Below, piece after piece: positions 46,216 to 57,150 of a stretch of DNA of 64,000 nt; the first letter of the stretch is position 1; the number at the start of each line of letters is the position of its first letter. The notes under the pieces were generated by a model, which saw only the letters and a program-made list of their open reading frames with translations, did not search any database and had not been told where the DNA came from. The stretch spans positions 159,341 to 223,340 of the forward strand of contig NW_025955024.1 of the NCBI RefSeq assembly GCF_022376445.1, read 5' to 3'. Source of the DNA: Fomitopsis serialis. Its lineage: Eukaryota > Basidiomycota > Agaricomycetes > Polyporales > Fomitopsidaceae. A program made the position numbers and the translations under genes.

Positions 46216-47561
46216 TTATTGGATCTGCGACTGGAGGGACTTCTGGAGCGCGACCCAGGTCGTAGCGGCCGCAGGGCAGCCGACACCAGTTCCACGCTGG
46301 TTCTGTAGTGTCACAAGACACGCGTTGAGCCGCGTGAGTGCGGACTGTGTCGAGTTGTCGAGCGGGAACGAGAGCGCGACAGTGGGGTTGTTGATCACCT
46401 TGCCTGCGGCGACATTCGCGCTCAGGTTCTACATAGAAGGGTTAGAGTGAGCGTGCGTAGGGCATGAGATGACTTACGCCAATGAACTCATCACGATCGG
46501 GAGGGCAGAAACACGGGATCTTGACGCCGTTAACGCCGTCACAGTCACTGGAACGCGAAGAGTGAGAACAGCCCGCCGTTAGAACGAGTGAAACGTACCC
46601 AGTGCCAGTAGGGTTTGAGTTGGCAGTGATACCATAGTCCGGCACCAGAGTCGGGTCGATGGTACCGTTAGAGGAGGTAGTGGCGATGGCAGCAGCAGAG
46701 GTCGCAGTTGCTGTGGCGACGGAGCTGCTCGCGATAGCTACCATGCTCGTAGCGGCAGAAGTACCGTTTGCGACGGAAGACGGCGCAGCTGCAGCGGACG
46801 TAGATGCGGCAGTAGCGGACCCACCAGCCGCAGAGGTCGAGCCACCAGACTCGATCTCCTTCTGCAAGGCGGCCCAGTTGGTCGCGGCTTGAGGGCAGCC
46901 CTTCCCAGTACCGTTCAAGTTCTGCAGAGTCACAGTACACGCCTGCAGGCGGGCAAGTTGCGATGCGATGGAACCATCCTCGGGGAACGTGACGGCGACG
47001 CTCGGGTTGTTGAGCACTTTCCCAGCGGCGACGTTCTGGTTAAGTTCCTGTGGAAGGGCGCTCGTTAGCCACGAGGACAACGAAGGCAATGAGTCCCACG
47101 AAACGGCGACTAGCCCGATCGATCCTTTGCTTGGGGATGCAACACCTATGCAAGCATCGCGAACATAACCTCACGACAAAAGGGCCACGGCAAGCGCAGG
47201 ACCGTCGTCTAGTGGTCGCCGACAAAAGCCGCATTCGACGAACAAGGCGCCAAATCGCACTATCACCGGACAAAGGAAACCCGACTTACGGCGATAAAGC
47301 TGTCGCGGGGAGGAGGGCACTGGCACGGAATAAGCACGCCAGTGGCCGGGTTGACGCAGCTCCTGAAAGTATCGTTATGATGGTCAGTCACGACCATCTC
47401 CGTCAAAAGAAAGCCACTTACGCTGAGCCAGCCGGATCTGGGCTTCCAGCTGTCACTCCGAAATCGGGGACGAGGGTAGAGTCGACATCTCGTCTTAAAG
47501 GCATAGACGTGACTGAGAGGAGGACTGCAGCAGCTGAAACGAGGATTGGAAGCGAGAACAT
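46216..47561 (-). CDS. secreted two-domain Cys-rich protein with Ala/Ser linker
   Basis: Exons 47422-47561, 47290-47362, 46599-47047, 46478-46547 and 46216-46428 give 314 residues. A signal peptide (MFSLPILVSAAAVLLSVTSM) is followed by two copies of one module. Each module has LVPDFGVTA or LVPDYGITA, a Cys piece (IPCQCPPPRDSFI or IPCFCPPDRDEFI), NVAAGKV.NNP.VA and a C-terminal helix with LQN..GTG.GCP.AAT.W.ALQK. Introns fall at the same place in each module. The modules are joined by an Ala/Ser/Thr-rich linker of roughly 70 residues, likely O-glycosylated. The family is common in Agaricomycetes and has no function known to me. The 242-nt third intron is much longer than usual here. Confidence 0.8.
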
Positions 47562-49847
47562 CGTGAAGAGTTGGTCAGTCAGTTCAATGACCGTGCAGTT
47601 AAAGAGAGTGGAAGTCGGTCACTTGGACGACACTTAAAGAATGGGAGAGACGGTGCTGCGCCTGGCGAGGGAAGGTACGTCCGGCGTAGGATCGTGAGGG
47701 AGGTGAACGCTGGTAAGGGCGGAATGGAGGCGACAAGCACGGGCCATGCTTTGTTTTATATGGTGGTGCAAATGAGAACAAAAGATAAACCAACAACACA
47801 TGCTTGCGCCACCGACGGCCGGGCGCTCATTGGGCGCCTATGCTAGGAACCAAAGGACCTTGTTTGTGTGTGGCGGTAGTCATGGTAACAATGGTTCCTG
47901 GTTCTATGCAAAAGGCAAATTTCAATCTCTGATTAGATTAGATTTAAACAGCCCAAGTCAGCTCCAGCGAACAATGAGAAATGGCAAACAGTACTTACAC
48001 ATAGTCAAAGCGATTTCGCGAGGCAGTCTTGTCAGGACGTCGAAAGACAAGACAAGACAACGAACGTGAATCAACGATTTCCAGGTGATTAACCAGCCGA
48101 ACTCACCACACGGACACAAAACTTCTTCCGTAGATGTCCATACGATGACCGCCTTGCATCCACATGGTCAGCGATGTGGGGTAGCGAACATCCATCCGTC
48201 CTAATATCGCCGTTGCATGCTAGGGTCGTCTGCGCAACGCTAAGGATGTGCCGCGCGGAGCGTTTGTGAAATGTCGTCCATACAACGCCCGATCGCGATG
48301 TGCGCCCAGCTCCCCGTATCAGCTGGGCAGAAGTTTGCTTGACATATCGCCCAATGATGGCGAGGTTACGGAAGGATGCTCCAAAGGCGTCTGCGAAGAT
48401 GCTGCGCCGGCCAGTGTTGCAGTGAGAAAACGGAACGGAGTAGGCAATGAGAAGGAACATATCGTTTTCGACTGGCATCCTGCTACACCGTGTTACACCA
48501 ACGGCCGATCGCGGCATGACGGGGATGCACTGAGAGTTGTAGGGCGACCACATGTTCGAACGGCCAAATCACCAAGAGTTACCATGTCATCCGAGTCCGT
48601 CACATCAGACGGAGGGGATGTGGGCGGAAGATGTGGGTCATGCCGGGAGGGATGGTCGCCGACTGAGAAGTCCATCGGACAAGCACTGCGTGAGTAGACA
48701 TCTCATTGATTCAGCGTGTCTTCACCAATCACACCAATCAGAAAGATTCTGCTGGTCGCGTGGCACAGGGCATCGTGTGTGGCGACAGACAAGTCGACTA
48801 TATGCGTGCTAAGTGACTTGGATTTAATGTTCCGGAGGCAGAAACCAGACCGTACCAGAGCCGCGGCGTCTTCATTCACAAATGGGGGGTCGTTGTGGCC
48901 GAACACATGCAACGCGCGGCACCGCCTAGACATGATGGTACCGCCGTGCCTGCACTTGTGTACCTACGTACCAGGGGCTGGTCGACCACACGGATCGCGA
49001 CCGGTATCTAGGGCAGCCAGCGACGCGTTGAAGCGGTGATGACTTCAGGCGCATATGGCAAATTGGGAGATACCAACAGCCGAGGCTGAGACTCTGTAAT
49101 AGTAGCCCTGGGTCTTCCCGCAACTCGGGTTCGGCGGACAGGTCGAGATCAAGTTGGCATCACAGACTCGCGCCTCCGGTTCGCAGAACGAGCCCATACG
49201 GAGCCATCAAAGTGACAAGAGCATTCCAGCCACGAGTTGGTAGGTAGCCGAGCAGCGCATGCGATTCTGAACACACGTCCACCGACGCAGACGACGAGCA
49301 AGAGCGAAAGCCTGGCGAAAGCAGGCCATGGAGACGGCCGCGGCAAAGGAGACTAGCGCTTAGCCCTACCGCGGCTCTGCTACGGCGCATGCTCACGTGT
49401 TAGTTCTCACGCTTATAATCGGCGACTCGTGCAACCTCGTTCTCGCTGAAAATCATTAAGTATTCAAGCTTCCAAGCCTAAGTTTCTTTGGTTTGTGCAT
49501 GACACACGAAATAGCTATTAGAGCCCGAGGAGGAGGAGGAGGAGGGGATTCGATACCAGTTTGGACAGCTGCCTTTTTTACTCCTCGGTGCTCTTGCTGA
49601 ACGCGATCACGTGTGCTTTCCTGTCGCGAGTAAGTACTTAGCTAAGACGCAGCAGCGATTGAGTGAATACAGCGCCGTCGCCAGGTCAATGATAAGGATG
49701 GTCATCCACACAGCGTGAATGAATGAGGAATAACCGCAATTACTAGAGGGCAACGATGTTGCCCGCACTCTCCATACACCCTCCTCCACGGTGAGGTCGT
49801 GTTTGGGGTCTCGACTCAAGGTAGAGTAACAAAGTACGCCACCAACC
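47562..49847. other. intergenic, nothing recognised
   Basis: 2.3 kb without a convincing gene on either strand. 49527-49547 is a short GGA run. Frames of up to 150 codons lack motifs. Confidence 0.45.
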
Positions 49848-51674
49848 TCAACGTTGCTTCCTCTCGTCCTCCCCAAGCGTGCAAACTTCCTCAGGCGTAA
49901 CCACGTGGCTCTCAAACGAGAACGACCCGCTCGCCTCTAGTCTCCTAATCAGCACATCGCCGAACGCCGTCGCAGGCGTGAGGATCCCGCCCTCCTGCGC
50001 CATCCGCGGCAGCTTGTCCTTCTCCAGCGCGATCGCGAGCGCACACTCCGAGATCATCCCTGCGTACCGGTCAGCATGCAGGCCCACGGCCTGACAAACA
50101 TGTGCGACTTACGAGCGGTGAGGAGGTAGCCAGGGTCGCCGCCCCGCCCGTGCATGACGGTCCTGACGTCCACCTCTGGGATTCCCGGTGCATGCACCGA
50201 CCTGGATTGGTTTGTGATCTCGAAGAAGCCCATCTTCATCTTCCTGCAGCGGACGGGCCGCTTCAGCAATGACAATCAACGCACATGTGCAATGAACGAC
50301 GCACTCCTCTGATGGGCCCTGCCCCGGCGGGGTCCCCAATTCCTTCAAGAGCCATCTTACCTGCAGAGGAATGTAAGGCGGCTGCTATGTCTAACCTAAG
50401 CAACTGGCACCCTACCGGAGGAGCCAACACGAACAGCGCCATTAGCATTGCGAACGCTAAGCTCGCGCCTGTGACGCTCAGCCAGCCCAGCACACCCCGC
50501 GCGGGCCACTGCTCCAGACACTCGTCGTACGTGAACTCCTGACCATATAGGGACCGCGCGAGTTCGTCTTCTTCTTCGGCTGACGAGACCTTCGACGCCT
50601 TCGCCGCGGCAGCGGTGACATTCAGTGCCCAGGAGCGCTGCACGATCGCGCGGTTGCTCGGAGCCATGAAGAAGTCCATCGCAAAGCGGTTCGGCTCTGA
50701 GAACGGCACCTCGTACCACAGCCTGCCCTTCGCGCCCGACTTCCCGACCGCTGCGCCCCGGCACCAGCCCGGTATCAGCGCGTTCGTTGTGGCACGGGTG
50801 AGCAAGCAGACGCACCGGGTCCGAGAGCATAGTCGGCCTGCGCCTCTTGCAGTTTCTCGATCGGCACGTTCTCTGCGATCGCCATCATGGTAGCTAGTGT
50901 GCCGCCGGAGACTCCGGCGTTCGCGCGGTAGACTGCAAGCGACGGTCCGAGCGATGCGCGCGGGCCCAAGGCGGCCTTGAGGGTTTTGTTGGCGAGGTAG
51001 ACGACGATGTCCGCGGGCACTGAGTCAAACCCGCAGGAGGGAACGAGAAGTACGCCAGCTTTGCTTGCGACGTAGTCGTATCTGTACGAGGGGCGATAGA
51101 ATTGGTTAGGGATGCTGCAAGGCCATGTGCCGCGGCACCCACTTGAGGATCATGTCGCGTATCCATGTTGTCTCCCCACACAGGTCCACATATTGTGTTC
51201 GGTGCTTCACACACGCCCTGCGCACGGCCTTGCGTCAGTATTCGAACTCTCCGATCTCGCGCTGGCGCCTCCTGAATTACCCGCCCTTGGACGCACGGAT
51301 ACACACTACCAATCGTACTCACCTCAAGACGGTCTCACCCCAGTAAAGAAACGGCCCAACCGTGTTGATGACCACCTGCGCACTCTTGACCGCCTCCTCC
51401 ACTTGCTCCTCGCTCGTCACATCCAGTCGGACGAGGTTTATACTGTCGTCCAGATCCAAATCCTTCTTCAGCGCCTCAAGCTTGGCTCGAGAACGTCCCG
51501 CAACACCGAAAGTGAAAGACGCGCGTTGGGGGTGGTGGGCTAGGTAGTCGGTGATCAAGCGGCCGGTGAAACCTGTCGTACCAGTACATACATAGTATTA
51601 GCGTGTGAGCAGTGACGATAATATGCTGCAGGCGTACCGGTAGCACCGAAGACAATGATGTCGGTTGTCGGCAT
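49848..51674 (-). CDS. saccharopine dehydrogenase-like oxidoreductase
   Basis: Exons 51638-51674, 51323-51572, 51143-51217, 50816-51081, 50416-50750, 50305-50360, 50113-50243 and 49848-50059 give 453 residues without a frameshift. The N-terminus MPTTDIIVFGATGFTGRLIT is a Rossmann motif (GATGFTG) for NAD(P), then VAGRSRAKLEAL, VVINTVGPFLYWGE, YVDLCGETTWI and LVPSCGFDSVPAD are the conserved blocks of the SCCPDH/trans-acting enoyl reductase group. A hydrophobic segment (LAFAMLMALFVLAPP) near residue 320 suggests membrane or lipid-droplet attachment. This is not the lysine-pathway Lys9 enzyme, which lacks that segment; the substrate is unknown. The 105-nt intron after exon 2 is long. Confidence 0.9.
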
Positions 51675-52243
51675 GACTATATTATTGTCTATGAACTGTC
51701 CTGTCTATATTGATTCTGGCTGCCAGGTTTTCAGTCGGCGAGAAGCAGCAGCAAGGGGAGGAGATGGGTGGGTCGGAGACTATGTGGTGGAAGTGCTGTA
51801 CAAAACGGACTGGCAGTCGGGATTGATTCAAGTTGCGCATGCGTATAAACCACCATATATAAACGCATATATGTAGTTATATCAGGACCTGATTGTCGCA
51901 CGTCAATATGGTCAATCACCGGACAAATTCGTTGCCAACCTGCAATGGATGTGTTGCACAGTGTTACACTTACAGTCCACGACGGGACTTCCCGAAGAAT
52001 GCTCTACATAACCAGTCGGTTTGTGTTCAGGTTTTTGTGTGAGCTAAGTTTGTAACTTACACTGTTTCAGATTTCTCTGCGATCTATCCAGCAGTGGACG
52101 CATAAATCATGTGACTGTCCCGGGTCTTCCTCCTCCGCCTCCTCCGCCTCCTCCTCCTTCGCCTCCTCCCCCCACCACTATCACCATCACCTCTACTTAC
52201 TCGTCGGTTCCGTAGATATCTGTTCGTTTCGGCATCGGAGTGC
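51675..52243. other. divergent intergenic region with CCT microsatellite
   Basis: Separates the dehydrogenase-like gene (minus) and the SR-rich gene (plus). 52126-52180 is a CCT/CCG triplet run just before the SR-rich gene and is probably in its leader. Nothing else recognised. Confidence 0.5.
52126..52180. repeat. CCT/CCG triplet microsatellite
   Basis: Pyrimidine-rich triplets repeated with few interruptions, 60-120 bp before the SR-rich protein start codon. Confidence 0.7.
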
Positions 52244-53434
52244 ATGAAGGAAATGCGTGAACGCAGTCGCAGCAGAGACAGACCTCCCGCGGACGACTCG
52301 CGGGGCAGTCCGAGCCGCCGGCCACACAGCAGGTCGAGGTCCGGCGAGCGGCACCGCGATACAGGCAAAGGAAAAGGACGTGAAGAAGAAGACAGACACT
52401 ACGGAAGACATCACAGGCGACGGTCGCGTTCGCGAAGCCCACGGCGGCAACGGGGACATGCCCGTTCGCATTCACGGCATAGGCGACATACCCGCTCTTT
52501 GTCGGGCTCACGATCACGCTCGAGATCCCGCTCACCGAGGGAGAAACACAGGCACCGCTCGAAGGAGAGACGGAAACGGTCGCGCTCGCGGTCGAGCTCG
52601 AGCTCAAGCAGCAGTTCCTCGAGCGACTCGGATGACAGTCGGCGCAGGCGGAGGAAAGAGAGAAAGCGCAAGCACAAAGAGAAAAAGGAGCGAAAGAAGG
52701 AGAAGAAGGTGCGCCCATTACCTCTCGCATCTCACAGGACCGTATTCACTCCTACCCTTGCCAGAGAAGAAAGGCCGGAGCCGTGGGCCACCAGTGGGGC
52801 AAGTACGGCATCATCTCCGAGACCGAGTACGTACTGCGTCCTGGTATGCCGATGCACTTACTGACATCAGTAGTCTCTACAATAAGGAGCAGGAATTTCG
52901 CGCATGGCTCGTCGAGGAACGCAAGATCAACCCCGAGACGATATCCAAGGAGCAGACCAAGAAGGAATTTGCGCGTTTCGTGGAGGATTATAACACTGGT
53001 TCGTCCTCCCAGCCTGCTCCGTTCTCCTTCGACACATCATCAGTCGGCTGATATCGTTCTGCTTACCCACCCAGCGACGCTCCCGCACGAAAAGTTCTAC
53101 CACATGGAGGCCTACGAGCGGCGCATGACCGCCCTACGCTCGGGCGAGTACGTTCCCCCAGCGGACGACTCATACGATCCGAACGCGGACCTGCGCGCGC
53201 TGCAGAGTGCACACAAGCGCAAGGCCATCGAGCGCGATACATACATGAGCAAGGAGCAGCTCGAGGAGCTGCGCCAGGTGCAGGCGGAGCGAATCCAGGT
53301 GAGTGCTTTGCGGAGGTGCTGTTCGGTGTGGAACGGGGCTGACGCTCGGCCAGGCTGGCAAAATGAAGCTGCTCGGGATGGACGTCAAGCAGAACATGGG
53401 CGTCCGTATGGATGGGACCATGTTCGACGGCTGA
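52244..53434 (+). CDS. SR-rich nuclear protein, splicing-associated type
   Basis: Exons 52244-52708, 52765-52826, 52871-52998, 53075-53298 and 53354-53434 (introns 44-76 nt) give 319 residues. Residues 1-155 are dominated by RS/SR dipeptides, poly-Ser and Lys/Glu runs. The second half is conserved and ordered: HQWGKYGIISETDSLYNKEQ, EFRAWLVEERKINPETISKE, FARFVEDYNTATLPHEKFYH, MEAYERRMTALRSGEYVPP, then AGKMKLLGMDVKQNMGVRMD. This order occurs in a eukaryotic SR-rich family with GKYGII..F.AWL..EF...NTAT core, linked to RNA processing in the nucleus by its RS region; the precise role is not known to me. The core is intact. An RS region of this type is usually phosphorylated and drives nuclear-speckle localisation. 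Confidence 0.78.
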
Positions 53435-53614
53435 CGATACCCGCACCATTTCTGCCAATTCTCGTCGTAACGCACCATCGCATCTGCATTTGTACTTGTA
53501 TCGTCCCGTCTGCTATGCCCAAAAACTTTTGCCGTGCGCGCACTCAGCCCTATCCCCAAGTCCATGCTTGCTTAGACAAGTCCCGAATATACAGCTGTCC
53601 CAGTCCTAGTTAGA

Positions 53615-56600
53615 TTACTCTTCGTCGTCGTCATCATCTGCCTCGTCCTCTGAAACATCCATGCCCGCCTCCCGCATCCGTTGCTTGTCCCTCCTCCGCT
53701 TGCTGTTCAGCTCGTCGAGGAGCACGAGCAAGTCCTCTTGCTCCTTCTCCACCTCACCCCGCTTCTCGTCCGATGCGCGGAGCTCCTCCGTGAGCCGTGT
53801 GGCTTCTTCACGCAGGGCGTCGCTCTGTCCGCCGGTCAATGTATTTAATACAAAGAACGAAGAGGCAGCACGTACGTCGTCGGGCTTCTGGGCGGCGGCG
53901 GTGAGCCTTGTATCTGACCCCGGAGGGTGTCGATCTCCTTCGCCTGGTTGCGGATGACGTCTTTCAGGGAGGCGACGAGCATGGCCGTCTCGCCCATCCC
54001 TATTCTGCACTCAGTGGACAGCCGGTGCGCAGTAGCGAGCGACTTACCGGGTGAAGACGACAGCGAGTTCGGGTCGGCATGCAGCCCCTTCTGCACCGTA
54101 TCTTCCGGGAAAGCCAGTGTCAGTCCGACTTGTGTGTGAGGCGGGGAGACTCACAATAGTTCGACTTCCAGAAGTCAGCGAACGCCCAGTCGAACCACAT
54201 CTCTCCCTCCTCTCCCTCGGGCTTGGCTGCTGGCCCCGCCGGGAGATGTGACGGCGCGCTGGGCGGCGAGAGCACGAGGGTGTCGGGCCCGATGGCCTTG
54301 AAGCGGTCGTCATCCCGCAGGCGGATGACGCGCCCGACGAGCATGTCGACGCCTAGACGTGTCAGGATCGGGTGGATCGTCGACCTGTCAAAGGGACGCT
54401 CAGTGCAATCCGGTACGAGCGTGCATGGATGACGCACCGAGTGATCTCGCCAGGCTCCCTGTTGAACTCGTAGCAGGTGCCAAGCAGGAATACGCACAGG
54501 GCCGGTACGAGCGTGTCCGTCTCGGACATCTGGTTGATAGGCTCGACGAGCTGCACACCGCATCAGCACAAACGTCGCCCACACCATTGCGCTCCCGGTA
54601 CCACTCACGATGCCCAACGCGCCCGCTTCCAAGAACTGCTTCGTCGCCTGGGGGTCCTCCCACAGCCACTGCGACAGCAGCGTCAGATACCCAACGAGCA
54701 ACCGATCCCACTCCCTCGCCTCGCGATCCGACGTGTCCGCCCGCCCCCTCGCGAGGAACGCCAACGACAAGTGCTCGCTCAAGATCTGCAACAGCGTCTG
54801 CGGCTCCTCCTGCTCGGGCTCTTCCTCTGGCGGGGGCGGGGGCGCGCTGCCGTCTGCAGGCACGAAGAAGCTGCCGCCTGCGCGCGCAGAGGGGAGAGCG
54901 CTCGGGGCACGATCGGCCGCGCGAGGGCCTTGGCGTGCGTGGACGCGCGCAGGAGGTGCGAGAAGAGGAGGCAAGCCATGTGCGTGGCCGTCACGGCACT
55001 TGTGCGGAGCGGCGCGGTGTGTGCCGCGGTGAGCGCGTCCAGGAGGGGTGTAGCGGGTGCGGATTCTGCGGGGCGGTGATTAGTGGAGGGGTTCCTGCGA
55101 GGGTCGGACAATCGCGACGTACCGGCGGGCGGTGAGGCCATTGCCTGCACGATCGCTTCTGCAATCTCCTCCCGCTGGACAAAGTTCTACAGGGTCGGTT
55201 AGTGGTGTAGCGAACACATCTGTCGGTTACATACCTGGAACACGCCCAGTGCCGCGGCCCTCAGCTCCATCCCTTCTTTGGACCTACGCTCACTGTCAAG
55301 GACGCCGTTGTACTCTCCATGCAAGATGAGCTCGACCAAGATGTCCAGGGCAGACGCGGGCTCTAATCGGTCCCACTCTTCACCATTGGTTCCGGTACGG
55401 GCACATATGGCGTCATCATCATCTGCGCGAATGGGAAACTTGTTAGGTTGTTAGGTAGCAATCGTAATGCCTTGGACCGACGTGAGCACTCGAGTACCCC
55501 TGCGTTACTGAAACTGTGCACCTGTGTTTTGATTGACGTCGGCGTGTTCGATGCGAGGCCCAACTCGATGAGACATCGCGTGAAAGCGAACGTTAGAGGA
55601 TCAGTCATCTGCGTAACACCAATCAGCTTCGCAATTACGCTGAAGGGCCGTAGCTCGCTCACATTGCCCCCACCGCTTCTAGCAAGTAGCCCGACGATGC
55701 CTACCACCACAGCAGTATTCGTCCGTTTCTGCGGAACATCCCATAACTGCAGAGCGAACCCCTGCGGTGGCGACTGATCATGGGGAAGTGCTGGCGGAAA
55801 GCCGAGGATCGACAGCAGAATAGGCGGTAACGGGCTATTACGCAAATAGCTCTGGACATCATCAGCTGGGATGACGGTCTGCGTGATGACTGCACTGAAC
55901 ATACCTGATTTGACTGGTTATACCTGAGCAGCCCGTCGATGCAAGCGAGCGCGTCATGTACGACGATACCGCCCTCGATGCCGCCCTCGGATGTCACAAT
56001 CGTGAACAGTCGCTCGAATGCGCCCTCGAACGCGAGTATCTTCTGGATCTCGGGACTCTGCGAGATGAGCGACTGCACGACGAAGATGGCCTCTGCCGAG
56101 CAAAATGTCAGGGTAGTTCAAACACGGCCGCTCGATAGACACGAAGGGAACGAACGCCAGTGGACGCAATCCGTCAAGTGGGCTGGGAGTTGGCTGAACG
56201 AAGACAGGATTGACAGCTCGTTCCAATCGCCCCTGGGCTGGCACTTCTACTCGCCAGACGAGTACGCTATACCCGCGTACCAGCCAAGCATGTCGGAAGA
56301 CACACAAACAGGGAATGGAAGGCTGGGCTAGCCGAGTGGATGAATGCACATAGCCATCCGGGGCTAGTGCTTTCTCTCATGCAGCAAACGATCGCGCGGA
56401 CACACGTTCAGAATGTATGTTCTGTGCTGACACGCGAATGTGTGAGGTCCTGTCCTCGATGGAAGTGCAGCTTCTGAGACACATTTCCCGAGCGGTGCAT
56501 GTCTCAGAACGACGTATTCGGCTGGAAGGTATTGGTCTGATGCAGTAGAGCAGCATGGACGGCGCCCAGGAGCAGGCCGCACTACGACAAATACGCGAAT

Positions 56601-57150
56601 AGACATACCGTGTCGGATTATCTCTCGCTTCTCTTCGAGAACGGCGACAAACTGGTCGGGCCCACGGGAGCTTTCAAGAATAGCCCTGCACGACCTGACG
56701 TCGGTTCTGCAACAGAGTCGACAGGAATTGAAGGATGGACACGCGAAGGTAGAATGAATGGTCCGCAAGGAGCGCAAAGAGCTTGTGGGCGACCTTCTCG
56801 TCCTTTAGGACTTGGTCTGTGTGCCGGAAGCCTAGCTCGCGTGCGTGAGGGCTCGCGGTATCGTCTGCTTCACAGAGGGTGTTCAGTGTCTCGAGAACCG
56901 CTCTACCTATGTCCGCATCAATCTCGGCGTCGTTCAGAAGGACGTCTATGAGGCCAGAGAGCGCGTGAGTGCCAATATCCGCCCTATGGTCGCGCGAAAG
57001 CCCCTTGAGCGAAAGAACTGCTGCACGGCGGTCGGCGAGAAGTGTAGAGGGTGAGAGTCGGTCGGCCAGACGAGCTATGGTCTCGGGTGCAGACTGCGGT
57101 GCACCTTGGGGGCCACGCAGCGCAAAGTAGGTCTGGTTGATGAATTCCAT
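53615..57150 (-). CDS. USO1: vesicle-tethering protein USO1/p115, three apparent frameshifts
   Basis: The first exon 56609-57150 starts MEFINQTYFALRGPQGAP and carries the armadillo head (ETIARLADRLSPSTLLADRR, VLSLKGLSRDHRADIG). After a 516-nt intron (56093-56608) come EAIFVVQSLISQSPEIQKIL, AFEGAFERLFTIV, EGGIEGGIVVHDALACIDGL, LYNQSNQ-like and GFALQLWDVP, later EREWDRLLVGYLTLLSQWLW-like, LVEPINQMSETDTLVPALCV, CYEFNREPGEITR, WFDWAFADFWKSNY, a coiled coil (MLVASLKDVIRNQAKEIDTL, LDELNSKRRRDKQRM) and an acidic tail ending DDDDDEE. USO1 tethers ER-derived vesicles to the Golgi and is essential in yeast. Frame breaks occur at 56683-56686, 55383-55390 and about 54904-54907; each is repaired by one base in a short homopolymer. 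The coiled coil is short, as in basidiomycetes. Confidence 0.9.
56093..56608 (-). other. 516-nt intron of USO1
   Basis: Donor GTATGT at 56608 and acceptor GGCAG ending at 56093 join REIIRH to EAIFVVQS in phase, as the family demands. Every other confident intron here except one is under 250 nt. No TIRs or coding motif were seen inside. Confidence 0.8.

Noticed and set aside
54359..55135. 258-codon plus-strand frame
   Set aside because: Antisense shadow of USO1 exons with conserved motifs on the other strand.
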